DNA of 64,000 bases from Scylla paramamosain. Lineage: Eukaryota; Arthropoda; Malacostraca; Decapoda; Portunidae. The DNA lies in contig NC_087158.1 in the NCBI RefSeq assembly GCF_035594125.1, positions 665,001-729,000 on the forward strand. Direction: 5' to 3'. Position 1 is the first letter of the stretch; each line of letters starts with the position of its first letter. Of this stretch, positions 1 through 16,043 are shown in pieces. The translations under genes were made by a program, and so were the position numbers. Below the pieces are notes generated by a model, which made no database searches, was not told the DNA's origin, and was given only the letters and a program-made list of their open reading frames with translations.

Positions 1-700
1 AAGGAGAGGGACTTTACTGATTATTTTTCACTTCAAGTTCTCAAATTCACTGGTAAAATATATTGACTTATTATTTGTTATTAATTTGTACATGCATTGA
101 TATATTTGAAAATTCATGTTTTTTTTGTGTGTGTTTTTTTTTCTGCATTTTAAATATGATGGATTGCTTTTTTTATTTATTTATTTGTTTATTTATTTAT
201 TTATTTACTTATTTTTTGTACTGTAGCTATTTACGTTTCCTTCCTTCCTTCCTCCTTCACTTTTTCCATGTGCTTCCTTTTCTTTTTTTTCTTCCCTCTC
301 ATATTCTTCCTTTCTCCTTCATTTCTTCAGTCTTTCTTTCTTTTTTCTCCTTTCCTCCTTCATTTTTTCAGTCTACCTTTCTTTCTTGTTCTCATATTAT
401 TTCTTCCTTCTTTTGTCTTTCTTATTTTTTTCTTTATCTTCTGTCTATCTTTCTTTTTCCTCTTTGGTCATATCCTTTCTTTCTTTTCTGTCTCATCTCT
501 TCTTTGCACTCCTTAGATTACCACAATTTTCCCTCCTTTTTCCATCTTCCTTTCTTACTGTTTTATATTCTTCCTTCTTCTCAATCTCTTTCAGTACACC
601 ACCCACACCCCACCTGCTTGCTTCCTCACAATGCAGAGACACAAAACCTCCCAGTCTGTACACTGAAGAAGGCAACAGCTGGTACACAGGAGTAACAATG
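1..700. other. Pyrimidine-rich low-complexity region
   Basis: The plus strand is dominated by T and C with runs of TTTATTTA (about 170-215) and TTCCTTCC-type sequence (240-590). Long open frames here encode only Phe, Ser, Leu and Pro and are composition artefacts. I see no splice-bounded conserved exon. Confidence 0.7.
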
Positions 701-771
701 TATTTCTACTCCATCTGTGTACCTTTCACCACCACCTCTCACTCTGCCAGCTGTCTGAAACCTGATTATGG

Positions 772-990
772 ACTGTATTCAGTAAAAGCTTTGCTCTCTC
801 GCAACTTATTTTCAAAGACCACAGAGATGATCAGCCAGGTTCCCAAGAGTGTTTCTCCTGTACATAATATAGAAATTTGATTAATCTGTCACTAGAGCCA
901 TAAAAACACCCTTCAGAACACATGTAACTTCAACAAGAGCCTTTTCAGAGTATTGGAAGAGCAGCGCAGAAGTGTTTCAGAATAGAGAAC
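772..990 (+). mobile_element. MITE-like repeat, copy 1
   Basis: The segment begins with a TGTATTCAG-type end and finishes with GTTTCAGAATAG, roughly inverted relative to each other. Its interior (GCTTTGCTCTCTC, then TTTTCAAAG, CCACAGAGATGAT, GTGTTTCTCCTGT, TAATCTGTCACTAGA) recurs at 1880-2030, 17598-17745, 20413-20708 and 63675-63770. No coding capacity is visible. I infer a short non-autonomous DNA transposon; the superfamily is not assigned. Confidence 0.6.
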
Positions 991-1224
991 TGTAACCCAC
1001 TTGGAAACCACTCAGTCTCCATTCAGGTAAGTGGTGAGGACAAGGAGGTCAGTGTGTCACCCTACAAAGCCTCTTCCTTACCTGCCTGCCACCTTTCCTT
1101 CCTTATGCAGCATTGCAGCTCATGAATAATTCCTCGCTGGCCCTGCTTCCCTTTTCCAGCACATTAGCCGTCATTAGTATTTGCCTCTGCACCTTCCCTG
1201 CCTCTCCATGCTACAATGCAGTAC

Positions 1225-1343
<119 letters not shown>

Positions 1344-1374
1344 GTTTCAAGTACACTAAATCCTCACAAAATTA

Positions 1375-1660
1375 AACCAAGAGAAAATAAGGGAAGCAGC
1401 AAGAAGCCATCAGACCTACACTGGGGAGGGAGGTCTCTGTACAAAACAATCTTACCTATTTCCACCTGCAAGTACAATTCCCATCCATAAATTTCTGTAA
1501 TCATCTTTTGAAGCTCTACTGATTCGGCACCAGCAACCTGATTATGGCATCTATTCCATTCATCCACTACTCTATTTGAAAACCCCTCCAACAACAATGC
1601 AGCAATATCAATTTTCCCATTGGTTGTCTTTCCCTTCATGCCTAAGGAAAGCTACAGGCC
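1375..1660 (-). mobile_element. Non-LTR retrotransposon 3' end (family C)
   Basis: The minus strand encodes FSNRVVDEWNRCHNQVAGAE, the C-terminal tail typical of CR1/L2-like reverse-transcriptase polyproteins (consensus FSxRVVDEWNxLP). The other end carries the GGGAAGC-AAGAAGCCATCA-ACCTACA block that marks this family at 10819, 17776, 24236 and 48650. The copy is strongly 5' truncated with degenerate frames. Confidence 0.7.
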
Positions 1661-1879
1661 ATTAAAAGAAAATAAATAAATAAGGAAAAAAAATCATGTT
1701 TATTTAACTATCACTCCCACCAAAAAATAAACAAATAAATAAATAAAATACATAGGAAAAAGATACCAATCAGGTTAGCAATGTAGTCCCAGAGGTGTTA
1801 TACTAATAACCAAACCCTGCAACACTTCTACCCCACACGGACTACTTTCCAAACCCTCTAGTTGAAATGACACAGGTTA

Positions 1880-2030
1880 AAGGTGTTCTTACAGTTCTAG
1901 ACAGATTAACAAGATTTCTACATTATTAACAGGAGAAACACTCTTGAGAACCCAGCTAATCATCTCTGTGCCCTTTGAAAATAGTCGTGGTGAGAAAGCA
2001 GCGCGTTTCTGAGTAAAGGGCTATCTATTA
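1880..2030 (-). mobile_element. MITE-like repeat, copy 2
   Basis: Shares with copy 1, in opposite orientation, the blocks GAGAAACACTCTTGAGAACC, TAATCATCTCTGTG and CTTTGAAAATAGTCGTG, and ends GCGTTTCTGAGTAAAGGGCT. Non-coding. Confidence 0.55.
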
Positions 2031-2189
2031 CTACAAGGAATACAGGCCTTGCACTTCTTGCTGGGGTGTCGGCATAAGGAATCTGAGTCTGGAATAGAGT
2101 GCTGCTATTCTGTGCTATTCTGTATCTCATAGTGATCCATCTGCAACCTGCCCTGCACATCATTTCATTAAAACCCTTGCTATGCTTAA

Positions 2190-2470
2190 CAAGTAGAGGC
2201 TGAGGTGAGGGAACCATTGACAGAACTACCAACATCACTTCAGTCTACCAAATGCCTTGTCACACCCACCCAGTTGAGGATAAGGTGAGGGAACCACTGA
2301 CGGAACTACTAGCATCACTTCAGTCTACCAAATGCCTTGCCACTTCCACCAAGCTGAAGATAAGGTGAGGGAACCATTGACAGAACTACCAGCATCACTT
2401 CAGTCTACCATCACAAGAACTACCATCACCACTTCAGTCTACCATAACAACATCACTTCAGTCTACCATA
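2190..2470. repeat. ~80-bp tandem repeat, about three copies, decaying into shorter units
   Basis: The block GTGAGGGAACCATTGACAG followed by AACTACC-ATCACTTCAGTCTACC and CCAAATGCCTTGTCAC occurs near 2204, 2285 and 2365. Shorter CACTTCAGTCTACCAT units follow to about 2470. No gene is seen. Confidence 0.8.
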
Positions 2471-2876
2471 AGAACATTAGGGAAGCCATAAGAAGCCACT
2501 TGATTAAACACAAGACAATTCCTGGCCAACAAAACTCATAATTCTGTTGTGATCAATCTGTCACTAATTCATCATCAACACTGAATCACTAACCATGAAT
2601 AACCAATGATGTCTGTGTTTGTAGTAAGAGTCAAATAATTCCTTCAGTGATGTTTGCATTTGTAGTAAGAGCCGAGTAATTCCTTTCTCACAGATGTTGG
2701 ATTACAAAGAATGTGTAGCAGCAACGATGAATATCCTGCAGGAGTACGTAACACTCTCACCACCACACTGACACCAAAGTGCTCAAATGCCTGGTGTCTT
2801 GGTGCCCTTTAACAAATCATACAGGAAGTAACTATTGGGATTTTCAAGAGTTCGAATTTTGAAGAAAGAAGATTAA

Positions 2877-2990
<114 letters not shown>

Positions 2991-4094
2991 ACACATAATG
3001 GAATACATATTCTCTTCATATCCCTTACAGTTTAGAAATAAGGCCATTCACACAGTACTCAGGAAGCCAGACAGCCATGCACTAGGGATTCATCTGTTGC
3101 ATGCAGGGACAAACCAGCATTCTAGGGTTTATTCTCTCCACTGCTGCAGGTGACAGGGTAAAGATGCTAATGTGAGGATATGCCTTCTGATCTCCCAGCA
3201 CACTTCAGTTCAGTAGTAGGTCGGGAGACTTTGGTTCAGTAGTAGGTTGGGAAGTGTAGTGAAGTGTAGTGATTGAAATATTCAGCTCCCAGATTTTTCT
3301 TGCTTGTTTTGTTTATTTGTAAAAACTCTTATCTCTGGTGCAGTGGCAGGACAGACAAGACCAAGCAGACCACACTTAAACCCTGGTGATCAGCCTAGTC
3401 TGCCTGGTACTCCACTAAGGGCATGATGCTCAGCACTGACATGACCATGGCAAGGAGGATCATGAGTGAGCAGTCTTCCTATCTGGGTGACTCATAGGAA
3501 GGTGGTCCAGAGCTGTAAAACGCATCACTCAAACAATTTTCACCCCTCATTACACTAGTGGTATCAGATCCTGTCTCTTCATCATAAGTTATTGCTCTTT
3601 GTAACTCTAAAAGAGGAAGCTGTACTGACAGACTGTCTGAGCTTGTAAGTGTCATCTTGTGCTTTGCTTTGGTCCTCTTCTATATGAGTTAGGTTTGCCT
3701 CAGTCCTCGTCTCTATGAGTTACGTCTGCTGGTTTTGTGTAACACCTGTCCCAATCATATCGATGGTGACAGCTTTGCAACAGCACCACTCTATCCTCCT
3801 CAGTCTATTTTTTTCTTGCATGTGAGTGTGTGAGAAAAATTTCCTTCTAATCATTCATTTTTTTCCAGGTTGGTCTCAGAATGGTGCAGTGCTGTTGTAA
3901 AGAACTGCCAGATAATTTTCTTAGTGTTCCTGTGATGCTCCTGAGAGGAACACAACACAGGGAGGGGAGGACCACCAGATGAGTCCGTCTGGTGAACGGC
4001 CACACAGGAGTGAGGCATGTCAGTCACAACACAGTGCTACAAATGGAAGTGTTACCTTACCTCTCCTCAACATTCAGATCCCAGCCTGGTTAAT
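2991..4094. other. Intergenic sequence, nothing recognised
   Basis: Unique-looking DNA of mixed composition with no conserved exon on either strand. The repeated phrase GTTCAGTAGTAGGT at about 3208-3250 is a local duplication. Confidence 0.5.
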
Positions 4095-4330
4095 TTGTAG
4101 ATTTTATTTATTTATTTATTTATTTTTAATGTACAAGGGACACTGGCCAAGGGCAAAAAGATGAAAAGGAATAAAAGAAAAGTACCCACTGAGGTGCCAG
4201 TCCCCAAAGAAAGAGAAATGATTCTCAAAAATTAGAGGATAAGTGTCTTGCAACCTCCCTCAAGAAAGAGTTCAAGTCACAGGAGAGAGGAGACAGAAGC
4301 AGACAAGGAGTTCCAGTTATTTTTCATTTT
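4095..4330 (-). mobile_element. Family A non-LTR 3' end
   Basis: On the plus strand it reads ACACTGGCCAAGGGCA, then CCACTGAGGTGCCAGTCC, then GATAAGTGTCTTGCAACC and GGAGTTCCAG. This is the reverse complement of the 3' terminal module of the long copy at 52858-54330. A (TTTA)n tail lies at 4107-4127. Truncated to the last ~230 bp. Confidence 0.75.
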
Positions 4331-4625
4331 ACTAATGCTTAAAATTTGAATTACATCTTATTTTTTTGTTACTTTTATCTTTCATTTCAACATCAATATT
4401 ATTTCCATGCAATTTTACAGTATATTTCATCATCATATGACTCTCGTTGTCACAGCACCACACAAGAAATATTTCAATCACTAAACTTCACCTGATGGAT
4501 AATTATGCAAATCAGTGAGGAAAAAAACATGAGTGTCCTGCAGTGTATATACAGGGTGAAACCAGATAAACAAGAACCACAAGAGTGACAAGTAAGTAAC
4601 CAAGTAACAAACACCTGGAACACCA

Positions 4626-4639
<14 letters not shown>

Positions 4640-4658
<19 letters not shown>

Positions 4659-5102
4659 GAAAGAATACAGGGGATAGCAACAAAGATGGTACCAGAATTG
4701 AAAGACTTAAGCTATGAAGAAAGACTTGAAGAGATGGGATTACCAACACTACAAGAGAGAAGAGAAAGAGGAGACCTGATAACAATGTACAAATTAGTAA
4801 ACAATATAGAAAGAATAAACAGAAATGACTTGGTACCACAGATGGAGGAGGGAGAGAGAAAGACGAGGGGGCATGAGAAGAAGATAAAGAAAAGTGGATG
4901 TTCAAGCGACATCAAGAAATACAGCTTCCCGTATCAAACTATTAAAATCTGGAATGATCAGAAGGAAGAGATGGTTGTAGCAAACAGTGTACACATGTTT
5001 AAAGAGAAGCTAGATAAATATGGTTATGGAGACAGGACAAAATGAGCTTTGCCTCGTGCCCTGTACAATACAACTAGGTAAATACACACACACACACACA
5101 CC
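4640..5102 (+). mobile_element. Family B non-LTR C-terminal fragment
   Basis: A 119-codon open frame from 4686 to 5045 reads MVPELKDLSYEERLEEMGLP, LQERRERGDLITMYK and FPYQTIKIWN, ending DKYGYGDRTK. It is colinear with the minus-strand frame at 28606-29079, which has LVPSLRDLAYEERLRRLKLP. This is the tail of a reverse-transcriptase ORF2. Its 3' end is ACTAGGTAAATACACACAC, running straight into an AC microsatellite. Another AC tract (4628-4657) precedes the fragment. Confidence 0.85.
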
Positions 5103-5439
5103 ATCCCTGTCCGCACTGGTCAACACAAATGCAGCACCACCCTCACAGGAAAGATTAAGGAGGCTGGCATGTGCTGTGGGTCATGAAGGTGATCAGACTG
5201 AAGTATTCAAAAGCACACCTGGGGGACATGACAGGGGGTGCACCAAGGGTCTCTTCACACTGAGGCAAGAGGACTCAACACAGGAATTTTAATAAGATGT
5301 AGAAGGCGAGAGGTGGCCTCCATGTGAGATATATACTGGTTTCCTGGCCACGTTTGCCAGAGTGGGTAGTGAACACAGGGTAAGTAATGGCAATATTTAT
5401 GTCTAGATTTGATGCAGTTGGAAAAAAACAACGTCAAAA

Positions 5440-5669
5440 TTAGCGCTCACGATCTTTTATTCCCTGGTAAACTTTGGAACTCTCTACATGCTTCTGTATT
5501 TCCTTCTTTCCTATAACCTGATTTTTTTTTTTTTAAGTGGGAGGTTTCAATGCACTTCTCTGCTCTAAACCCTTTTGGCTCTTATTTAGGAACCTCATTG
5601 GGCTTTTTTATTATATATATTTTGCTGTTCTAGACCATTGGACCCTCTTATATAAAAAAGAATAAATAA

Positions 5670-5722
<53 letters not shown>
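5440..5722 (+). mobile_element. Family A non-LTR 3' end with (TAA)n tail
   Basis: Degenerate family A tail: CTGGTAAACTTTGGAACTCT, GGGAGGTTTCAA, then TTGGACCCTCTTATATAAAA, followed by about 17 TAA/ATA units (5671-5722). Frames are broken. Confidence 0.7.
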
Positions 5723-6115
5723 GGGCACAGACTGGCACCACACACGGCCAAGCAACAGACAGCACTGAAGGAGCCAGACTGGCCACACTCACCAAAGCCT
5801 TTCCAGAGAATCAACTAATTATTTATATATAACAACCATGTCTCTGTAGTGACATTAACAAAAGCTGGCAAAACCTTACTTCAAAATATACAGTCTGCTT
5901 GCTGGGTGTTCCTCCCTGCGCCGTCTTCAGCACACACAGCCTGCCACCAAAACTATCAGTTCAGAAAGTGACAAACCCTTCCAGTGTTGACAAAGGGAAC
6001 AAATTTTCCTTCCCCTTAATAAAAAATAAATAAATAAAATAAAGAAATAAATAAAGAAAGAAATGACAAAATAAATAAACAACAGCACATCTGATTCACA
6101 AGGGATTCACAGGGG

Positions 6116-6172
<57 letters not shown>

Positions 6173-6568
6173 CAGTCCTTACAAACACGAGGAGGAGTTA
6201 GAGAAGAATAAACAACAAAAACATTAATAAAAGCTGACAAACCCACATTTGAAAATGTTGTTATTTTTTCTTACCAGTTTCCTATTGTGGCTTTCTGAAC
6301 ACAAACAAAGCAACAAAGCCTTCACTGGTAACCGAAATCATATCGAAACTTTCCTTCCCATCAATAAAAAAAAAAAAAAAAAAACGAAAGAAATAATGAA
6401 AAACACGGACAATCCAACATCAGCTTCACAAGGCCAAGAATGCAAGGAAAGGAGGAAAGGAACACACATTTATTCCTTACACCCACGAGGCAGATGAGAA
6501 CAGAAGGAGAGAAAGAGAAAGAAAAACAGGCTGAGAAACCAGACCAACATTTTTTTTTTTTTTCCGAG
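5723..6568. other. Intergenic sequence with (AC)n at 6120-6170
   Basis: Contains AAATAAATAAA-rich stretches, an AC tract of about 25 units and two A or T homopolymers (6366-6384, 6550-6563). No conserved coding sequence is seen. Confidence 0.55.
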
Positions 6569-6800
6569 TGTGTGTTTCTAGTGTTATGAGTCCACGGCGT
6601 AGGTGATGGTGGTGGTGATGGTGATGAGACTTACCCCGTGGTGTGTGCCTGGAGAGAGTGAGGGCAGCAGCAGGGCGGGGGCGGGGAGGGAGGGCGGGTC
6701 AGTGGCTCCACTCACCACCATAACAATAACAATCCAACATGGCGGAACCTCGGCCTCGTATAGACATCTCACACGCGGGACTGTCCCCTCTAACACCTCT
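6569..6800. promoter_or_regulatory. GC-rich promoter-like patch of an unidentified gene
   Basis: This ~230-bp patch stands out from the AT-rich surroundings. It has GGGCGGGG-type GC boxes (about 6672-6696) and AACATGGCGG, a YY1-like element often found at housekeeping start sites (6737-6746). On the minus strand, good donors CACGGG|GTAAGTC (6634) and TGGTG|GTGAGTGG (6715) suggest a first exon transcribed leftwards. On the plus strand the YY1-like ATG opens a 40-codon frame. I could not find downstream exons on either side, so the gene, its strand and whether it is coding remain unknown. Confidence 0.35.
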
Positions 6801-7076
6801 AATACTGGTTCATGGGATAATAATGGTGTTCTTGTTTACTTTAGTTCTATTTTCCGAATAGTCAGTATCATAATTGTTAGTTATGATATGCTGGTTTGTG
6901 GTCTAATCGTAATCTTGGTTGTGGTGTATCTTATCATTAATTTCCCGTAATTACCTCGATAAGAAGTTTAATAGGCGTAATTTTCCAAACATAATCTCTT
7001 CTGTATAGATATATTTCGACAAACATGTACAGAGAGTGGACGCCAGTCAACAGAAAATTAATCAATATTAGCTGGG

Positions 7077-7077
<1 letters not shown>

Positions 7078-7109
<32 letters not shown>

Positions 7110-7180
7110 AGTACAAAACACACCACTAAATAATTAAATGTGAAGGGCATTACGCAAAAGGATGATCAATACTGTAATCG

Positions 7181-7268
<88 letters not shown>
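7078..7268. repeat. (AC)n and (AT)n microsatellites
   Basis: AC units at 7078-7108 and an uninterrupted TA/AT run of about 85 bp at 7183-7268, flanked by a short ACACACAC stretch. Confidence 0.97.
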
Positions 7269-7272
<4 letters not shown>

Positions 7273-7506
7273 CACACACACACAGAACATAGTACAGATA
7301 TAACACATGTTAATACATGGACGTCTAAAATAAACAACTCTCTCAGAAAGTCTTCTTGAAAACTGAGGTACACTCATTCTGCTCCACAAAAGGCTGTCTG
7401 GCTGAGTCTGTGTCCAGTGTCAGGAACACAGGCCAGTGATACGCCATCACTATTCTCCAAACACTAATAGACAAACAACATGAATCTTAATTCCATCACG
7501 TGTGTG

Positions 7507-8047
7507 GCCAGCATAACACTGCCAGGGCCACACTGCAGTGTCTGGGACACAAAGCAGTGTCAAGGCCACACAGCAGTGCCAGGACCACACAGCAGTGTCA
7601 GGACCACATGACAGCACCAGGGCCACACAACAGTGCCAGGGCCACATGACAGCACCAGAGCCACACAGCAGTGCCAGGGCCACATGACAGCACCAGGGCC
7701 ACACAGCAGTGCCAGGGCCACACAACAGTGTCAGGGCCACATGACAGCACCAGAGCCACACAGCAGTGCCAGGGCCACACAGCAATGTTAGGGCCACATG
7801 ACAGTGCCAGAGCCACACAGCAGTTAGGCCCATATGACAGTGCCAGGGCCACACAGCAATGTTAGGGCCACATGACAGTGCCAGGGCCACACAGCAGTTA
7901 GGCCCACATGACAGTGCCAGGGCCACACAACAGTGTTAGGGCCACATGACAGTGCCAGGGCCACACAGCAGTTAGGCCCACATGACAGTGCCAGGGCCAC
8001 ACAACAGTGTTAGGGCCACATGACAGTGCCAGGGCCACACAGCAGTG
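7507..8047. repeat. GC-rich minisatellite, 19-bp half units
   Basis: About 28 variants of CAGTGCCAGGGCCACACAG alternate with CAGTGTTAGGGCCACATGA. From about 7884 they form a longer ~74-bp higher-order unit containing GCAGTTAGGCCCACATGACA. The frame stays open on both strands (a repetitive WPWHCCVAL pattern on minus), but this follows from the unit and is not evidence of a gene. Confidence 0.95.
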
Positions 8048-8087
8048 TCACAATCTCTAAAACAAGACCAACGTTACAGCTATCAGA

Positions 8088-8350
8088 GATTTAACAGTCA
8101 GTCAGTCAGTCAGTCCACCAGCTTGCCAGTGAGTGAGTGAGTCAGTCAGTTAAGTCAACAAGTTCCCAAGCCAGTCCATCATCCACACTATGAGTCAGCC
8201 AACCCACCACCCAATCAGTCAGTCAACCCATCAATCAGTGAGTCAGTCAGCCAGTAGACAGCCATCACCCAGTCAGTCATCCTAACAGCCAGTGAGGTAT
8301 TCAATCAGCCATTTATTTGGTCAACAGTGACCTAAGCAAGCAGGCAGGCA
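8088..8350. repeat. Degenerate (CAGT)n and (GCAG)n tract
   Basis: CAGTCAGTCAGTCAGTC, CAGCCAGT and later GCAGGCAGGCAGGCAG units. Related CAGT/CCAG sequence reappears at 8720-8880 directly beside the IMP4 stop codon. The reverse complement of TTTATT at 8312-8317 is a possible AATAAA for IMP4. Confidence 0.8.
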
Positions 8351-8539
8351 GGCAGGCAGGCAGGTATTCAGTGATTCAGCCCACCAGCCAGCCAGTTCTT
8401 CAGACCATGAATTTACCCAGGGTGGTCCAACTACAGGCCCAGTTGATTGTGGCCCACAACTGCTTGTATTATAAACTTATTTTGTACATGAAAAACACAG
8501 ACAAAGTTTCTGTGTCTGTATATAAAATAGTACTAGGAA

Positions 8540-8566
8540 TACATACACACACACACACACACACAC

Positions 8567-8657
<91 letters not shown>
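8540..8657. repeat. (AC)n-(AT)n compound microsatellite
   Basis: CA units (8543-8569) pass directly into about 44 TA units. Confidence 0.97.
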
Positions 8658-8660
<3 letters not shown>

Positions 8661-8885
8661 TGGCCCTCAATGTAATCGTTTAGTGGTGAAGTGGCCCAAG
8701 ATGTCAAAGAAATTGGACCATCCTGAGTTAACAGATCACTCAGTCAACCAGTCAACTAATTAACCAACAACCCAGACAGTCCTTCAGTCCATGGGTCAAC
8801 CAGTCACCCCACCAGCCAGCCAGTCCTTTAGTCCATGAGTCAGCAGTCAGCCAGTCAGACAGTCAGCCCACCAGCCATACAGGGT

Positions 8886-14586
<5,701 letters not shown>

Positions 14587-14699
14587 CTCGCGCCTCGCCG
14601 CTCCCCACGTGCGTCACCAAAACATTCACTCCCAGCTGATCGGGATTACTATTCCTTTGCCAAACTTTCCATTGCAATTAGGAATAACTTTAAAAAAAT

Positions 14700-15540
<841 letters not shown>

Positions 15541-15790
15541 TGATAAAACCTCATGTGGCATGGAGCCTATTAAAAGAGCTCGTAAAACACCTGTTGAGGG
15601 AAGATCGAGGGGGAGACTAAGCAGAGATATGCTTGCGTTGGCATTTCAAAGGATGGAACAATGGTAGTTACAAAAAGACGCAATGGACAGTAATAAGTGG
15701 AGAAGACTAGTGCATAACATCAACTCGTGGCACTTGGGGCCTGGGCACAGCGGCAGACGAAGGGACGAAGTGGAGAGGAGCCTCGGTGCC
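15541..15790 (+). mobile_element. Relic of a non-LTR reverse transcriptase C-terminus
   Basis: The translation PVEGRSRGRLSRDMLALAFQ, RMEQW, stop, LQKDAMDSNKWRRLVHNI resembles the RTE-like tail pattern GRPRxRW...DRxxWRxLV. It is short and broken by a stop, so this is a tentative call. Confidence 0.4.
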
Positions 15791-16043
15791 TGAATCGCCG
15801 AAGCTGGCGCATGCGTTCCATTGATTGCGATGTGCGTCACCACGGATACTGATCGATTCCCTCTCATTCACCTCACCAGCTGCCACGCCGCCGCTGCCGC
15901 CGCTACCTGGCCGACTTGAGTGAGCATAGGGCACGAGCGGAAGAAAGGACACTGAGTGCGTGGCAGTGAGTGCAGCATCCCCATAGGAGCATCACAACTT
16001 GGGAGACGCCGCATCCGAGGCAGGGGACACACACACACACGCC

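Noticed and set aside
63..880. Long Phe/Ser/Leu-rich open frames
   Set aside because: They arise from a TTCC/TTTA pyrimidine tract, occur in several frames at once, and show no conserved protein pattern.
2682..2745. Possible small exon TTTCTCACAG|ATGTTGGATTAC...GAGTAC|GTAACA
   Set aside because: Acceptor- and donor-like ends exist, but the ~54 nt match no family I know and no neighbouring exon was found.
3965..4010. Hammerhead-ribozyme-like core AGATGAGTCCGTCTGGTGAACG
   Set aside because: Conserved CTGATGA is changed and the GAAA is GAAC, so the catalytic core is not present.
7450..7926. 158-codon frame over the minisatellite
   Set aside because: The repeat unit lacks stops in several frames on both strands; no splice or start context supports a gene.
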